Below, in pieces: positions 16,815 through 24,956 of a stretch of DNA of 64,000 nt. Both the position numbers and the translations under genes were made by a program. The notes below the pieces were generated by a model. The model made no database searches. It was not told the origin of the DNA and worked only from the letters and a program-made list of their open reading frames with translations. The DNA comes from Schlesneria paludicola DSM 18645 (GTDB lineage: Bacteria > Planctomycetota > Planctomycetia > Planctomycetales > Planctomycetaceae): assembly GCA_945862235.1 (NCBI GenBank), contig CAMAYU010000008.1, positions 1-64,000 of the forward strand, written 5' to 3'. How positions within the stretch are numbered: position 1 is the first letter of the stretch; each line of letters starts with the position of its first letter.

Positions 16815-17122
16815 TCGCGGCGCAAACGGATCAGGCGCACGACGCAGGCTGATGCCTCTCGCGGCCAAGATTGAGACCTTTCTGAGCGGGGCGGTGTCAG
16901 TCCCTTGATTCTTGAGAGGCGGGCGGACACCCAATAACCAGGGGGCTGACGCCGCCCCGCTCAGATGTCTCATCAACGACAGCACGCGGTATAAAAACGT
17001 CCAATTGCTGGCGCGCGCGTAGTACGTTAGCATCCGCCCCGCTGCGCACTGTGATCGTGGCCGAACAAGGCTATTCGATACCAGCCCCCCTGCTCTCTCT
17101 CGTCTGATCCCTTCCGGAAACT
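16815..17122. other. Intergenic region with one palindrome
   Basis: Contains the GAGCGGGGCGGCGT-family element at 16872-16972 and no gene. The TTCCGGA just before 17123 is the only candidate ribosome-binding sequence for the next gene. Confidence 0.55.
16872..16972. repeat. Palindromic element, GAGCGGGGCGGCGT family
   Basis: Arms TGAGACctttCTGAGCGGGG... (from 16872) and ...CCGCCCCGCTCAGatGTCTCA (to 16972). Relatives are at 31561-31653, 38971-39054 and 58042-58111, and a more distant one at 35535-35612. The right-hand end CAGATGTCTCATCA is strongly conserved among copies, which suggests a functional terminus. Confidence 0.87.
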
Positions 17123-18892
17123 GTGGCCGTGGCCTTTCTCAAAGTCACTAAAGGATCGTCTGCCGGACAGGTGCTGACCCTGTCGGGCGAGCGCACGATT
17201 CTGGGAAGGCACCCGAGTTGTCAGGTCGTGTTGGACAACGGCTCTGTCAGCCGCCAGCACGCTCTGATTATCGAGACGGGGGGGGCACATTTCGTCGAGG
17301 ACTTGCGCAGCCGCAACGGAACTCAGGTGAACGGCACGTCGATCCGCGGTCGGACCGAGTTGACCGATGGTGACGAACTGCAAGTCTGTGACTACGCCTT
17401 CCTGTTCTTGCGCCAACTCGAACGAGTTGTTGCCGCGCCCGTTGCGGGTTCAGCGTCCCTGAACAATTCTGTTTTGCCACTGGTGAACAGCCTGCGAGAA
17501 ACGGTCGATGATCCGGACTATGGTTCCAACAAGGATGTCGGCCCCGCGGGATCGCACACAGGTATCAAAGCACTGTCGGACAGTTCGTCGGTCATCGCGG
17601 CCCTACAAGCCGGTTCGTCGGCGCGCGGCCTCCGTTTGAATGTTCGTCCCGAAGCCAAATTACGGGCGGTTCTTGAAATCAGTGCGGCACTGGGGCGTCT
17701 GCTCAAACTCGGCGATGTGCTGCCGGTGATTTTGAAGTCGTTGTCCAAAATCTTTCCGCAGGCCGACTGGGGTTTCGTTCTGCTCAAAGAGGGTGACAGC
17801 GAGAAAATGCGGACCAGCGCGTCGTGGTCGCGCCGTCCTGGTGACGAGGACGAAGTTCCGATCAGCATGACCGTCGTTAATCAGGCGATGCAGGATGGGC
17901 AGGCGATTCTCAGCGCCGATGTGATGGGCGACCAGAGGTTTCGATCGAGTGAAAGCTTGAGCGAACTGCAGCTTCGTTCGCTGATGTGCGTGCCGCTGAC
18001 GGACTCAGCCGGAACCGCACTTGGCGTGATTCAGCTCAGCACGCTCGATGTTTCGCAACCGTTCAATGCCGACGATTTAGATTTGCTCGTCAGTGTGTCC
18101 GTGCAAGCATCGCTGGCCGTTGAAAACGCGACTTTGCACGACACCGTTCTCCGTCAACGCGACTACGAGCGCGATATGGAGTTCGCCGCGCAGGTCCAAC
18201 TTGGTTTCCTGCCGGACCAGTCCCCGAAGCTACCGGGCTATGAATTTGCTGACTTCTACGAAGCGGCCTTTAGCGTGGGGGGAGACTACTTCGATTACGT
18301 TTGGCTTTCCGATGGACGAGTCGCGCTGGCGATTGGTGATGTCGCGGGAAAGGGCGTTTCTGCCGCATTGCTTATGGCGCGGCTGCATGCTTCGGCACGG
18401 TATCACTTGCTCAGTGCGTGTTCAGCGTCCAAGGCGATGAACAGCCTGAATGTGGAAGTTGCCACCAGCGGTCTTGGCTTTCGATTCATCACGCTAGCGT
18501 TCGCTGTCATCGATCCGAAGACGAACGAAATCAGCATTGCCAACGCGGGACATCTGCCTCCCGCCCGCCGTCTCGCTGACGGCCGCGTCGAATTGATCGG
18601 CATGAATGAATCCGGTATGCCGCTGGGAGTGGTCGCCGATCAGCAGTTCGAGGAGTTAGTCATTCGCCTCGAACCCAGTGAGTCGCTCGTCTTCTATACG
18701 GACGGAATTACCGAAGCGATGAACGAGGGGAGTGTCCTGTTCGGCAAGGAACGCTTGATGACGGCTCTCGCTTCATGCCAGGGAGACTCCGAGGCATTGG
18801 TGAAGTGCCTCGTCACGGCGGTTGAAAAGTTTTGTGATGCCCGTGCGCAGTTTGACGACATCTGCGTGACCGCTGTTCGACGACTCCACTAA
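17123..18892 (+). CDS. FHA-GAF-SpoIIE-type PP2C phosphatase
   Basis: A 589-residue cytoplasmic signalling protein with three domains. An FHA domain (about 20-95: ILGRHPSCQVVLDNGSVSRQ, then RSRNGTQVNG) binds phosphothreonine. A GAF domain (about 165-335) begins RAVLEISAALGRLLKLGDVL. A PPM/SpoIIE phosphatase domain (about 355-588) has metal-binding residues in GGDYFDY and IGDVAGKGVSAALLMARLHA, then ANAGHLPP and FYTDGITEAMNEG. The domains suggest it docks on a phosphorylated protein, perhaps the kinase 300 bases upstream, senses a ligand and dephosphorylates a target such as an STAS-type anti-anti-sigma factor. The start is GTG at 17123; GTG at 17129 is also possible. Confidence 0.93.
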   Translation: MAVAFLKVTKGSSAGQVLTLSGERTILGRHPSCQVVLDNGSVSRQHALIIETGGAHFVEDLRSRNGTQVNGTSIRGRTELTDGDELQVCDYAFLFLRQLERVVAAPVAGSASLNNSVLPLVNSLRETVDDPDYGSNKDVGPAGSHTGIKALSDSSSVIAALQAGSSARGLRLNVRPEAKLRAVLEISAALGRLLKLGDVLPVILKSLSKIFPQADWGFVLLKEGDSEKMRTSASWSRRPGDEDEVPISMTVVNQAMQDGQAILSADVMGDQRFRSSESLSELQLRSLMCVPLTDSAGTALGVIQLSTLDVSQPFNADDLDLLVSVSVQASLAVENATLHDTVLRQRDYERDMEFAAQVQLGFLPDQSPKLPGYEFADFYEAAFSVGGDYFDYVWLSDGRVALAIGDVAGKGVSAALLMARLHASARYHLLSACSASKAMNSLNVEVATSGLGFRFITLAFAVIDPKTNEISIANAGHLPPARRLADGRVELIGMNESGMPLGVVADQQFEELVIRLEPSESLVFYTDGITEAMNEGSVLFGKERLMTALASCQGDSEALVKCLVTAVEKFCDARAQFDDICVTAVRRLH

Positions 18893-18909
18893 TCAAGGGA
18901 CGCAACACG

Positions 18910-20907
18910 GTGTCCCTCGACAGCCTTCAAGTTCTCGGCGACGGTGGCCATGTCGCGCGGCGGCTCAGCCACTACGAATCGCGATCCCAGCAGTTGGAGA
19001 TGGCGACCGCCGTCGAACACGCCATTGCGAATGGCGAGCATCTCATCGTGGAAGCGGGCACGGGGACCGGCAAGAGCTTCGCGTATCTCGTCCCCGCGAT
19101 CCTCGCCGCGACTGCCGGTCAGGGCGAGGGAAGTCCTCGCCGCAAGGTTGTGATCTCCACGCATACGATCAGCCTTCAGGAACAACTCATTACGAAGGAC
19201 ATCCCGTTTCTGAACGCGGTCCTGCCGGTGGAGTTCTCCGCCGTGTTAGTCAAAGGCCGATCGAACTACGTGAGCCTCCGCCGCCTGAAGGGGGCCGTCG
19301 AACGCTCGCATTCGCTGTTCTCACGTCCTGATGAAATGGACCACCTCAAGAACATTGTCGAGTGGTCGTCGAACACCGGGGATGGCAGCCTGTCGGACCT
19401 CTCATTCAAACCGTTGCCGCAGGTATGGGATGAGGTTCGCAGCGAGCACGGCAACTGTTTGGGAAAGTCCTGCCCGACTTACGAGAGCTGCCTCTACTAT
19501 CGCGCCCGCCGTCGCATCTGGAACGCCGACGTACTCGTAGTGAACCATGCGTTGTTCTTTGCGGACCTTGCGCTGCGTCGAGAGGGAGCGAGCGTGTTGC
19601 CCGACTACGACGTGGTTGTGTTCGATGAGGCTCACACGCTGGAACAGGTCGCCGCCGATCATCTCGGTCTCTCCGTCACCAGCGGGCAGATCGAGTACAT
19701 GCTGAACAAGCTGCACAGCGACCGGACTCAAAAGGGACTGCTCGTCAAACTGCCGATCTCCAGCGTCGAAGCCTTGCAGGCACAGCATCAGGCCGAACAA
19801 CTTGTTCATCGCGCCCGCCATCTCGGTCGCGATCTTTTCGAGACGCTGCGGGAGTATCAGCGGACGAGCGGTTCGAAAAACGGACGACTCCGCAAACCGC
19901 CCGACATCGTCAACGAAGTCAGTCCCGTGCTGAAGGAACTCGCCGCGCAGGTGATCGCGATCTCGAAGCCGATTCAACGCGACGACCAACGGATCGAGTT
20001 CACTGCCGCTGCCGAACGCTGCATCGGGCTGGCGAACTCATTGAACTCGTGGCTCCAGCAAACGGCACCCGATTCGGTCTATTGGCTGGAAGTGAGCGGC
20101 CCGCAACAACAACGTGTCCGCATGGTCTCGGCTCCGGTCGATGTCGGGCCGGTCCTGCGCGACGAACTGTTCTCGAAAGTGAAGACGGCGATTCTGACCA
20201 GTGCCACGCTGGCGGTGGGCCAGCAAAGCTTCGACTTTATTCGTCAGCGACTCGGCCTGACGAAATCGAACGAACTGAAACTCGGTAGTCCGTTCGATTA
20301 CCGCAAGCAGATGAAACTGGTCCTGCCCGATGGGATGCCTGACCCGACCGAGTCCCCCGCCGATTACCTCTCCGCCGTCTGTTCGCGAATCCAAGAGTAC
20401 GTCGATGCGACGAAGGGCCGCGCGTTCGTCCTCTTCACCAGCTACCAGATGCTGCGCGAGGTCGCTCGCCGGATGACGCCGTGGTTCGTCAAACACAATT
20501 ACGGACTGTTCGTGCAAGGCGACGACATGCCGCGTTCATTGATGCTCGAAAAATTTCGAGCCGATCCGGCGGGAGTTCTCTTCGGAGCCGACAGTTTCTG
20601 GCAAGGAGTCGATGTTCCGGGTGACGCACTGCAAAACGTCATTATCACGAAGCTGCCGTTCAGTGTGCCGGACCAGCCGCTGCTCGAAGCGCGGCTCGAA
20701 GCGATTCGCGCCGACGGCGGCAACCCGTTCATGGACTATCAAGTCCCCGAAGCGATCATCAAGCTCAAGCAAGGAGTCGGCCGGTTGATCCGCACTCGCA
20801 CCGACACCGGCCTCGTGGCGATCCTCGATCCACGCGTTCGGACCAAGCGCTACGGCCAACTGTTCCTCGACAGCCTGCCTGATGGTCTCATCGTGGCGAG
20901 CCCCTGA
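18910..20907 (+). CDS. dinG: DinG/XPD-like ATP-dependent DNA helicase
   Basis: A 665-residue superfamily 2 helicase of the DinG/YoaA type, expected to unwind 5'-3' and resolve R-loops, D-loops or stalled forks. Walker A is EAGTGTGKSFAYL (about 48-60), Walker B is the DEAH box in VVFDEAHTLEQVA, and motifs V/VI appear as GADSFWQGVDVPG and LKQGVGRLIRTRTD. Three cysteines (NCLGKSCPTYESC) match the iron-sulfur region. The usual first ligand is in a NYLC motif, but here the segment reads KGRSNYVSLRRL, so Ser replaces Cys. The GTG start is preceded by AAGGGA, 17 bases after the phosphatase gene, so the two are probably co-transcribed. Confidence 0.93.
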   Translation: MSLDSLQVLGDGGHVARRLSHYESRSQQLEMATAVEHAIANGEHLIVEAGTGTGKSFAYLVPAILAATAGQGEGSPRRKVVISTHTISLQEQLITKDIPFLNAVLPVEFSAVLVKGRSNYVSLRRLKGAVERSHSLFSRPDEMDHLKNIVEWSSNTGDGSLSDLSFKPLPQVWDEVRSEHGNCLGKSCPTYESCLYYRARRRIWNADVLVVNHALFFADLALRREGASVLPDYDVVVFDEAHTLEQVAADHLGLSVTSGQIEYMLNKLHSDRTQKGLLVKLPISSVEALQAQHQAEQLVHRARHLGRDLFETLREYQRTSGSKNGRLRKPPDIVNEVSPVLKELAAQVIAISKPIQRDDQRIEFTAAAERCIGLANSLNSWLQQTAPDSVYWLEVSGPQQQRVRMVSAPVDVGPVLRDELFSKVKTAILTSATLAVGQQSFDFIRQRLGLTKSNELKLGSPFDYRKQMKLVLPDGMPDPTESPADYLSAVCSRIQEYVDATKGRAFVLFTSYQMLREVARRMTPWFVKHNYGLFVQGDDMPRSLMLEKFRADPAGVLFGADSFWQGVDVPGDALQNVIITKLPFSVPDQPLLEARLEAIRADGGNPFMDYQVPEAIIKLKQGVGRLIRTRTDTGLVAILDPRVRTKRYGQLFLDSLPDGLIVASP

Positions 20908-20938
20908 GGTGGCCGGAAACTACAAGCGGACTCATCCA

Positions 20939-20996
20939 AGCCTGACGCGCAAGCGAAAGACGCTCGCAGCAGACCCTTCGCTTGCGCATCAGGCTT
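20939..20996. repeat. Palindromic element, CGACGCGCAAGCGA family (short)
   Basis: Arms AAGCCTGACGCGCAAGCGAA and TTCGCTTGCGCATCAGGCTT differ at one or two positions, with a loop of 18 bases. It follows the helicase stop codon and could serve as a transcription terminator, but no T-run follows it. Confidence 0.85.
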
Positions 20997-21123
20997 CGAC
21001 CCTGACGACGTACTTCCGCGAAAGTCTGAACGAGGTTTCAGAGAGGCTTGGCAGAGGTGCCTCACCCGCTTATTATCCCGCCCGCTCACAGGAGACTCGG
21101 TGAAACGAGTTTCCCGCCAGCGA

Positions 21124-21210
21124 GGAGAGGTGACAGAGTGGCCGATCGTGCTGGACTCGAAATCCAGTGTGGGGTCACACCCACCGAGGGTTCGAATCCC
21201 TCCCTCTCCG
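21124..21210 (+). tRNA. tRNA-Ser(CGA)
   Basis: An 87-base class II tRNA. The acceptor stem GGAGAGG (21124-21130) pairs with CCTCTCC (21203-21209) and G21210 is the discriminator. The anticodon stem-loop is CTGGA-CTCGAAA-TCCAG, giving anticodon CGA (reads UCG). A long variable arm (GTGGGGTCACACCCAC region) and the T-loop GGTTCGAATCC are present. CCA is not encoded. Confidence 0.97.
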
Positions 21211-21217
21211 CTCCAAC

Positions 21218-21264
21218 ACGCTGCCCGAAGTTGCTTCCAAGTGACTTCGGGCAGCGTCGTTTTC
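21218..21264 (+). terminator. Intrinsic terminator of tRNA-Ser
   Basis: A perfect 14-base stem, ACGCTGCCCGAAGT (21218-21231) with ACTTCGGGCAGCGT (21244-21257), loop of 12 bases, followed by CGTTTTC. It starts 8 bases after the tRNA. Confidence 0.85.
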
Positions 21265-21309
21265 ATCGCTGTCGTGTTCATCGCTGTCGTGCGAGCGGCA
21301 AGAACGAAG

Positions 21310-21375
21310 ACACCAACCCGAAGTGTGAACGAGGGCGAAGTTGATCGACGCCCTCGTTCACACTTCGGATTGGTG
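21310..21375. repeat. Palindromic element, CCAACCCGAAGTGTGAACGA family
   Basis: Arms ACACCAACCCGAAGTGTGAA... (21310-21337) and its complement (21349-21375), with one mismatch in about 26. The nearest copy in sequence is the nested one at 43752-43820, which has the same GTGTGAACGAGGGCG arm. Confidence 0.87.
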
Positions 21376-21703
21376 CCGGTAAGAGGACTCTTGCGGCTGG
21401 CCTCATCTCCGGCATTCTTTCGATTGGCAAGCTGGACCATCTGCGGCGAGTTTGTTCGTTGTTCCGGTCGTGCGGGGCATCTCTTCGGCACGACCAGATT
21501 CTGTCGCACAGCCGGCAGAACCGTCACATATTGAACAACCGCTGCGACGATGAGATATCCGCACGAGTCACGTCATTGGTTGGCGGCTTGATCGCGTTCT
21601 AGTAATGCGAGCCTGACGCCGATCGGCGAGATCGGCCACTGCCGTCGAGTAGGCCATCACAGCGGGATCGGACGTGGCCGCACGTCCTCACGGAGAGAAA
21701 GCG

Positions 21704-23512
21704 ATGAATCAGCGAGGCCGCGAAAACCTGAGAATGTGGTTGTTGGGAGCCGCCGCGATTGGAGTCCCCTCCGCGCTGGGGCTATTCGGAACCGAGCAAA
21801 TCGCGCTCGGTGACGGAAAGATTTCCCTTCTGCTGAGCAATAAGAAGGCGACCATTAAAACTGCGGCCGCAAAGCCTGCGATCTCTGTGGCCACGGAGCC
21901 GCCGCGATTGTTACCGGTTCCTGATGGCAATTCCTTTCAAATCCAGACCGTCTCCGACTCGCAGGTCTTGGCCGCGAACGGAAGGGGCGACAAGTCTGAG
22001 GTCATGAAGCAGCTCGAACTGCTCTACGAGAAGGACGGGAAAGAAATGCCCGAGCTGCAGTCGATGCAGCCCATGCCGACGGGGGGCACACCACCCGAGG
22101 TTTCTGGAGTCACGCGCCCCAGTGTTCCAGCGCAGCAGACGGCACCTGTCAACTCGGGCGTCTCTCAACCTCGGATGCAGATGCCTCAGACAAAGTACGG
22201 CAGCGGGAAACAGGCGATGCCCAGCGGATCGCCAACGGGTGTGATCCCCGCCAGTCCGCCACCTCCGGTTGCGCCCGCTCCAACACCGAGCAAGAACCCT
22301 GTGACAGGCTTCTTTAAGAAGTTGATTCCGGGAAACAAAGACGCGAAGACAACGGCCGCTCCACAGAATTACCAACCCAACGTCGCACCGACGCCGCCCA
22401 ATACGCGACCACAGCCGAGGGCTGCGGAATACACACCGGCGCAGGTCTTTGCCGAGCCGACTCCCGCACCATCCGCATACTCACTGACGCCACTCAGCCA
22501 GGCACCTGCGACGCCCGTGAGTGGCACAACATCGAATCCTCAGCAACCGGGCCTGCTACCAGGGCGAAGCACTTCCGCATTGAACACGGCTCCGCGCCCT
22601 GCCAGCGCCTTTTTCGGTCTTCCGCCGTCACCGTTGGAAGTAAGTAACGCTACCGTCCCAAGCTTGGCTGCGCCCACGTCGGTCTCGTTGCCTCCGCTGC
22701 TGCCTCAACCGGTCTCCACCGCGACAGAACTGCCGCCGCTTACGGCTGAGATTGCAGAACAATCCCTCACGCTCCCGACAGCGCCGACGAAGAGCGTTGA
22801 TGCCGACAACCCATTCACAGAAATGTCCGAAGCGGAAGCAGACAGTTCTGATGGTGCCGATCCATTCACGGGTTTGACGCTCGATGAGGACAATTCTCCC
22901 AGCGCGGCTGCTAACAAGAACACCGGGGCTTCGCCCAAGAACGGACCAACCGAAGCCGGTGCGGCTGACGACCCGTTCGCGGAAGAACTGCGAAAGCTCG
23001 GCATCCTGCCTCCACTCGAGAAAGGTCCGACTTCGGAACAGTCCCCGTCGAAGTTGGCGATGCCATTGCAAGAGCCTTCAGCAGCGGATTCCCCATTACT
23101 GAGCCTGCCCCCACTGGACGGAATTGAGGACGAGGCGACTCGCGAGAAGATCTCGAAGATTCGTGAACGAGGCGGCATGAAGGGACTCAAAGGCTTCTGT
23201 CCCGTCACACTGCACGATGAGCGTGAGTTGGTCGATGCCAAGCCTGATCATCACGCCACGCATCGCGGTCAAAAGTTCCACTTCGCCAGCGTGGAAGCGA
23301 TGTCGAAGTTCGCCGAGGAACCGTCCCGCTATGCGCCCGCCGCCTACGGTGCCGACGTGGTCGCCTTGACGCGAGACAAGGATGTGGTCGAAGGATCACT
23401 CGACTTCGCCGCGTGGTTCAAAGGCCGGCTGTATCTGTTCGGTAGCCAGGAGGCGCATGACACTTTCGTGGCGAACCCAGTCCAGTTCGCCACTCCGGCC
23501 GGGATTGAGTGA
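21704..23512 (+). CDS. Proline-rich membrane-anchored protein with YHS-like C-terminus
   Basis: A 602-residue protein of unknown function. The ATG at 21704 follows CGGAGAG. A membrane segment lies near the N-terminus (MWLLGAAAIGVPSALGLFG). Residues about 60-470 are a low-complexity Pro/Ala/Ser/Thr region, probably disordered and spanning the periplasm. The conserved C-terminal domain (about 490-600) reads GLKGFCPVTLHDERELVDAK, then HRGQKFHFASVEAMSKFAEE, then YAPAAYGADVV and LYLFGSQEAHDTFVANP. These are two YHS-like metal-associated repeats of the pattern FCPVxL...Y.F.S.E....F...P..Y. It is probably envelope-associated; no neighbour suggests a role. Confidence 0.82.
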   Translation: MNQRGRENLRMWLLGAAAIGVPSALGLFGTEQIALGDGKISLLLSNKKATIKTAAAKPAISVATEPPRLLPVPDGNSFQIQTVSDSQVLAANGRGDKSEVMKQLELLYEKDGKEMPELQSMQPMPTGGTPPEVSGVTRPSVPAQQTAPVNSGVSQPRMQMPQTKYGSGKQAMPSGSPTGVIPASPPPPVAPAPTPSKNPVTGFFKKLIPGNKDAKTTAAPQNYQPNVAPTPPNTRPQPRAAEYTPAQVFAEPTPAPSAYSLTPLSQAPATPVSGTTSNPQQPGLLPGRSTSALNTAPRPASAFFGLPPSPLEVSNATVPSLAAPTSVSLPPLLPQPVSTATELPPLTAEIAEQSLTLPTAPTKSVDADNPFTEMSEAEADSSDGADPFTGLTLDEDNSPSAAANKNTGASPKNGPTEAGAADDPFAEELRKLGILPPLEKGPTSEQSPSKLAMPLQEPSAADSPLLSLPPLDGIEDEATREKISKIRERGGMKGLKGFCPVTLHDERELVDAKPDHHATHRGQKFHFASVEAMSKFAEEPSRYAPAAYGADVVALTRDKDVVEGSLDFAAWFKGRLYLFGSQEAHDTFVANPVQFATPAGIE

Positions 23513-23834
23513 CTTCAGGCAGGCAGCCAGCCATTCCGTGACTCGGGTCGAGTTACGGAATGACTCGTTGGCTTTGGTTGTAGCCGAGTAGAGATCTCGT
23601 GGAACCGCCCGCCGAGGGCGTGCTCAGGCGTGCGATGGAATTGCGACGCCATACGCCGATGCCGCGCACGCCTTCGGCGGGCGGTTCCACGAAGCCGCCA
23701 TTGGCCGGAACTCGTAGCTCAGGTTGCTCGACTGAGATGCGTGACCAACCGCACGGCCGACGCAGGTGAGCCGCCTACGGCTACGAAATGCGTGCCAGCC
23801 GCGAGTGACATGGCACGAGTCTGAACGCCCCGAT
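23513..23834. other. Intergenic region with one palindrome
   Basis: Between the convergent proline-rich and rhomboid-like genes. Only the element at 23599-23690 is recognisable. The remaining sequence (23691-23834) shows no gene. Confidence 0.55.
23599..23690. repeat. Palindrome with GTGGAACCGCCCGCCGA arms
   Basis: Arms GTGGAACCGCCCGCCGAGGG... (23599-23623) and its complement (23666-23690), with one mismatch in 25. No second copy of this family is in the window. Confidence 0.87.
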
Positions 23835-24764
23835 TCAGGGGCGAGGCCGGTTCTTCAGCTTCTCACTGGCGCGAGTCAGGGTCGCGCGTTCGGCGTCGGT
23901 CAGGCTGTCCGATCCCTGCTCGTGAATCTTCGCCAAGATCGTATCGACCTTGCCATCGAGATCGTCCACGTCCGGTTCGGGCTGGAAGACGCGCAGCTTG
24001 CGTTGAGTCGCTCCGCGCCGCCAAGCCTTGCGCCAGTGCGAAGGATCGGCTCGCTCCCATAACCCGGCGAGATGCCAGTGGAAGTGGTGATAGCAGTAGC
24101 CGAACGCGATCCCGCTGAAGTGTGCCATCGTGTACGCGGCAACAGGCCATCCGACCTCACCTTGCATCGCTTGCAACAGCGTGTAGGCATCCAGCGCCGC
24201 GTAGATCATCAATAAGACCCAAATCTCAACGGGGATGACCCACGCAAACAGGATCTGTTCGCGAGGGAAGTGCATCGCGTAGAGCGTGAACAGCGCGAGG
24301 ACAGCGGGGGTGGCACTCTCCAATGGCGTTGGCAGCGGGACTGAAGCACCGAAGGCGGTGAAGAGCGCGCCCGCCGAGAGAGCCGCGCCGAGATAGAACA
24401 GCAGCATCTCACGCGGGCCGTACATCCGCTCCAGACGCGAACCGAGAAACCAGATGCCGAGCAGATTGAACACGAGCGTGAACGGAGACTGTCGGTCGTG
24501 GCAGAACGTGTAGGTCAGCACACGCCAAACTTGGCCGCTCAGCGTGGCACTCGCGTCGAGCATGAACCATTCGTCGATCAGCGAAATGCGGCGGGCACCA
24601 AACTTGAAGACCGCATCCAAGCCCGCTTCCCGCGTCAACACCGTCTGAAACAGAAACACGACAACAGTGACGATGATCAACCACCGCGTTGTCGGCGTGT
24701 CATGCGCCCATTTCGGGCCTTGTGAGCGGTCTTCTTGGAAGTAGTCTCGGTCTTCAAAGCCCAT
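23835..24764 (-). CDS. Rhomboid-like membrane protein lacking the catalytic serine
   Basis: A 309-residue protein with a rhomboid-type membrane core of about six helices between residues 28 and 230 and a charged cytoplasmic tail. The family His/Asn motif is present (TFCHDRQSPFTLVFNLLGIW, His89 and Asn100), as are the GSRLERMYGPREMLLFYLGA loop and the dyad His in MAHFSGIAFGYCYH (His215). The helix that should carry GxSG reads ESATPAVLALFTLYAM, so Thr152 stands at the nucleophile position. It is therefore probably a pseudoprotease (iRhom/derlin-like role) rather than an intramembrane protease. The start ATG follows GAGGAT. The coiled-coil gene on the same strand is upstream. Confidence 0.85.
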   Translation of the reverse strand: MGFEDRDYFQEDRSQGPKWAHDTPTTRWLIIVTVVVFLFQTVLTREAGLDAVFKFGARRISLIDEWFMLDASATLSGQVWRVLTYTFCHDRQSPFTLVFNLLGIWFLGSRLERMYGPREMLLFYLGAALSAGALFTAFGASVPLPTPLESATPAVLALFTLYAMHFPREQILFAWVIPVEIWVLLMIYAALDAYTLLQAMQGEVGWPVAAYTMAHFSGIAFGYCYHHFHWHLAGLWERADPSHWRKAWRRGATQRKLRVFQPEPDVDDLDGKVDTILAKIHEQGSDSLTDAERATLTRASEKLKNRPRP

Positions 24765-24858
24765 CGCGTGATCCTCGCGCTCTCACCGAAAATGCCACCG
24801 CCGCGCGGTGAGACACAGCTCGCGGTCGCGCGGCGGAAATGGGGCGTCTTGTCTTGAG

Positions 24859-24950
24859 CCAGTCCACACCAACCCGCAGCGTGAGCGAGGAGCGGCTGTT
24901 CGATGTCCTAGCCGACCTCCTCGCTCACGCTGCGAGTTGGTGTGGACTGG
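24859..24950. repeat. Palindromic element, CCAACCCGCAGCGTGAGCGA family
   Basis: Long arms CCAGTCCACACCAACCCGCA... (24859-24893) and complement (24916-24950), about 35 bases with few mismatches. The outer CCAGTCCA is related to the outer arm ACCAGTCCAAGAA at 30222. It lies between two same-strand genes. Confidence 0.88.
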
Positions 24951-24956
24951 CGCCGA

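Larger units (their letters stand above)
21211..21703. other. Intergenic region after tRNA-Ser
   Basis: Holds the tRNA terminator (21218-21264) and a palindromic element (21310-21375). The rest, to the start of the next gene at 21704, has no supported coding content. Open frames here on the minus strand run through the tRNA and are rejected. Confidence 0.6.

Noticed and set aside
20850-21527. Minus-strand open frame of 225 codons antisense to the end of dinG and tRNA-Ser
   Set aside because: It crosses a complete tRNA gene and two palindromes, has no domain pattern and no ribosome-binding site.
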